Below, in pieces: positions 13,951-14,092 of a stretch of DNA of 14,092 bases. Each line of letters begins with the position of its first letter. Position 1 is the first letter of the stretch. The notes beneath the pieces are model-generated. The model was not told the origin of the DNA. It worked only from the letters and a program-made list of their open reading frames with translations, and searched no databases. Source of the DNA: JADJPL01 sp040382095 (GTDB taxonomy: Bacteria; Bacteroidota; Bacteroidia; Chitinophagales; Saprospiraceae); assembly GCA_040382095.1 (NCBI GenBank), contig JBEIGB010000090.1:1-14092 (forward strand), written 5' to 3'. A program made the position numbers and the translations under genes.

Positions 13951-13976
13951 CATTTGTCGGCTTAGGCCGCCAAATG
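13951..13976. repeat. Hairpin CATTTG-T-CGGC / GCCG-C-CAAATG
   Basis: Eleven-base arms with one mismatch (T against C) and a four-base loop. It is a diverged version of the TTTGGCGGC/GCCGCCAAA hairpins and, like them, is followed by an AT-rich spacer (ATATTTT) leading into the next palindrome. Confidence 0.6.
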
Positions 13977-13978
13977 AT

Positions 13979-14047
13979 ATTTTGAACGAACACTATTTTC
14001 ACTGATTTTGCTTCGCAAAAGCAGTGAAAATAGTGTTCGTTCAAAAT
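13979..14047. repeat. 69-base palindrome, 33-bp stem with one mismatch
   Basis: Twenty-six bases (13979-14004) are exactly complementary to 14022-14047. One A-G mismatch (14005/14021) separates these arms from the core TTTTGC-TTC-GCAAAA (14006-14020). The arm sequence (TTTTGAACGAACACTATTTT...) is unrelated to that of the palindrome at 1081-1143, although the core is identical. There is no gene between here and the window end. Confidence 0.85.
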
Positions 14048-14050
14048 AAT

Positions 14051-14092
14051 ATTTTTTCAGAGCCGCGTTTTCAACGATTTTGCTTCGCAAAA
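14051..14092. repeat. Left part of another core palindrome, cut by the window end
   Basis: ATTTTTTCAGAGCCGCGTTT and the following bases lead into a third copy of the 15-base core TTTTGCTTCGCAAAA (14078-14092), which ends exactly at the window edge. By analogy the right arm should follow outside the window. Confidence 0.55.

Overview
The window looks like chromosomal DNA of a gliding-type Bacteroidota, most likely close to the Saprospiraceae; the family-level placement is an impression from gene content and cannot be tested here. The indications are two proteins with type IX secretion (T9SS) C-terminal sorting domains, a GldA gliding-motility ABC ATPase, an L-Ala-D/L-Glu-type dipeptide epimerase, a bacilliredoxin, AT-rich gene starts without Shine-Dalgarno sequences, and a TAnnTTTG-type promoter element. 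No tRNA, rRNA, CRISPR array or prophage was seen.

Layout. Positions 1-165 look like the end of an insertion element abutting a truncated secreted beta-helix-type gene (136-465, minus). Positions 466-1341 carry no convincing protein gene. They hold a structured stretch that could be an RNA, one copy of a long non-coding repeat, and a cluster of strong palindromes. Positions 1342-6116 (minus) are a tight four-gene export operon, read in the order DUF1800, DUF1501, discoidin-domain T9SS protein, CXXCH/anchor-V-domain T9SS protein, with gaps of 4-13 bases. Positions 6117-6608 hold the second copy of the long repeat, without the palindromes.

Positions 6609-11338 (minus) are a second tight operon: dipeptide epimerase, secreted CocE/NonD-type serine hydrolase, and a PolX-like protein with an intact PHP phosphoesterase site but a damaged polymerase site. 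From a 192-base divergent intergenic region, gldA and an overlapping small secreted protein run on the plus strand (11531-13130). They converge on a bacilliredoxin gene (13356-13769, minus). The gap between them and the region after 13770 are packed with palindromes of the same family as those near position 1100.

How it may fit together. The first operon would make a cell-envelope system: a DUF1501/DUF1800 pair exported by Tat/Sec, plus two surface proteins exported by T9SS, one with a glycan- or ligand-binding fold and one with a single possible haem-binding CXXCH. Its function is unknown, and it is the best candidate here for an undescribed system. The second operon suggests peptide scavenging (a secreted hydrolase and a cytoplasmic dipeptide epimerase) coupled, for unknown reasons, to a PHP-type phosphoesterase. 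The most unusual DNA-level feature is the palindrome family, in which short conserved hairpin cores are flanked by long, locus-specific, nearly perfectly complementary arms.
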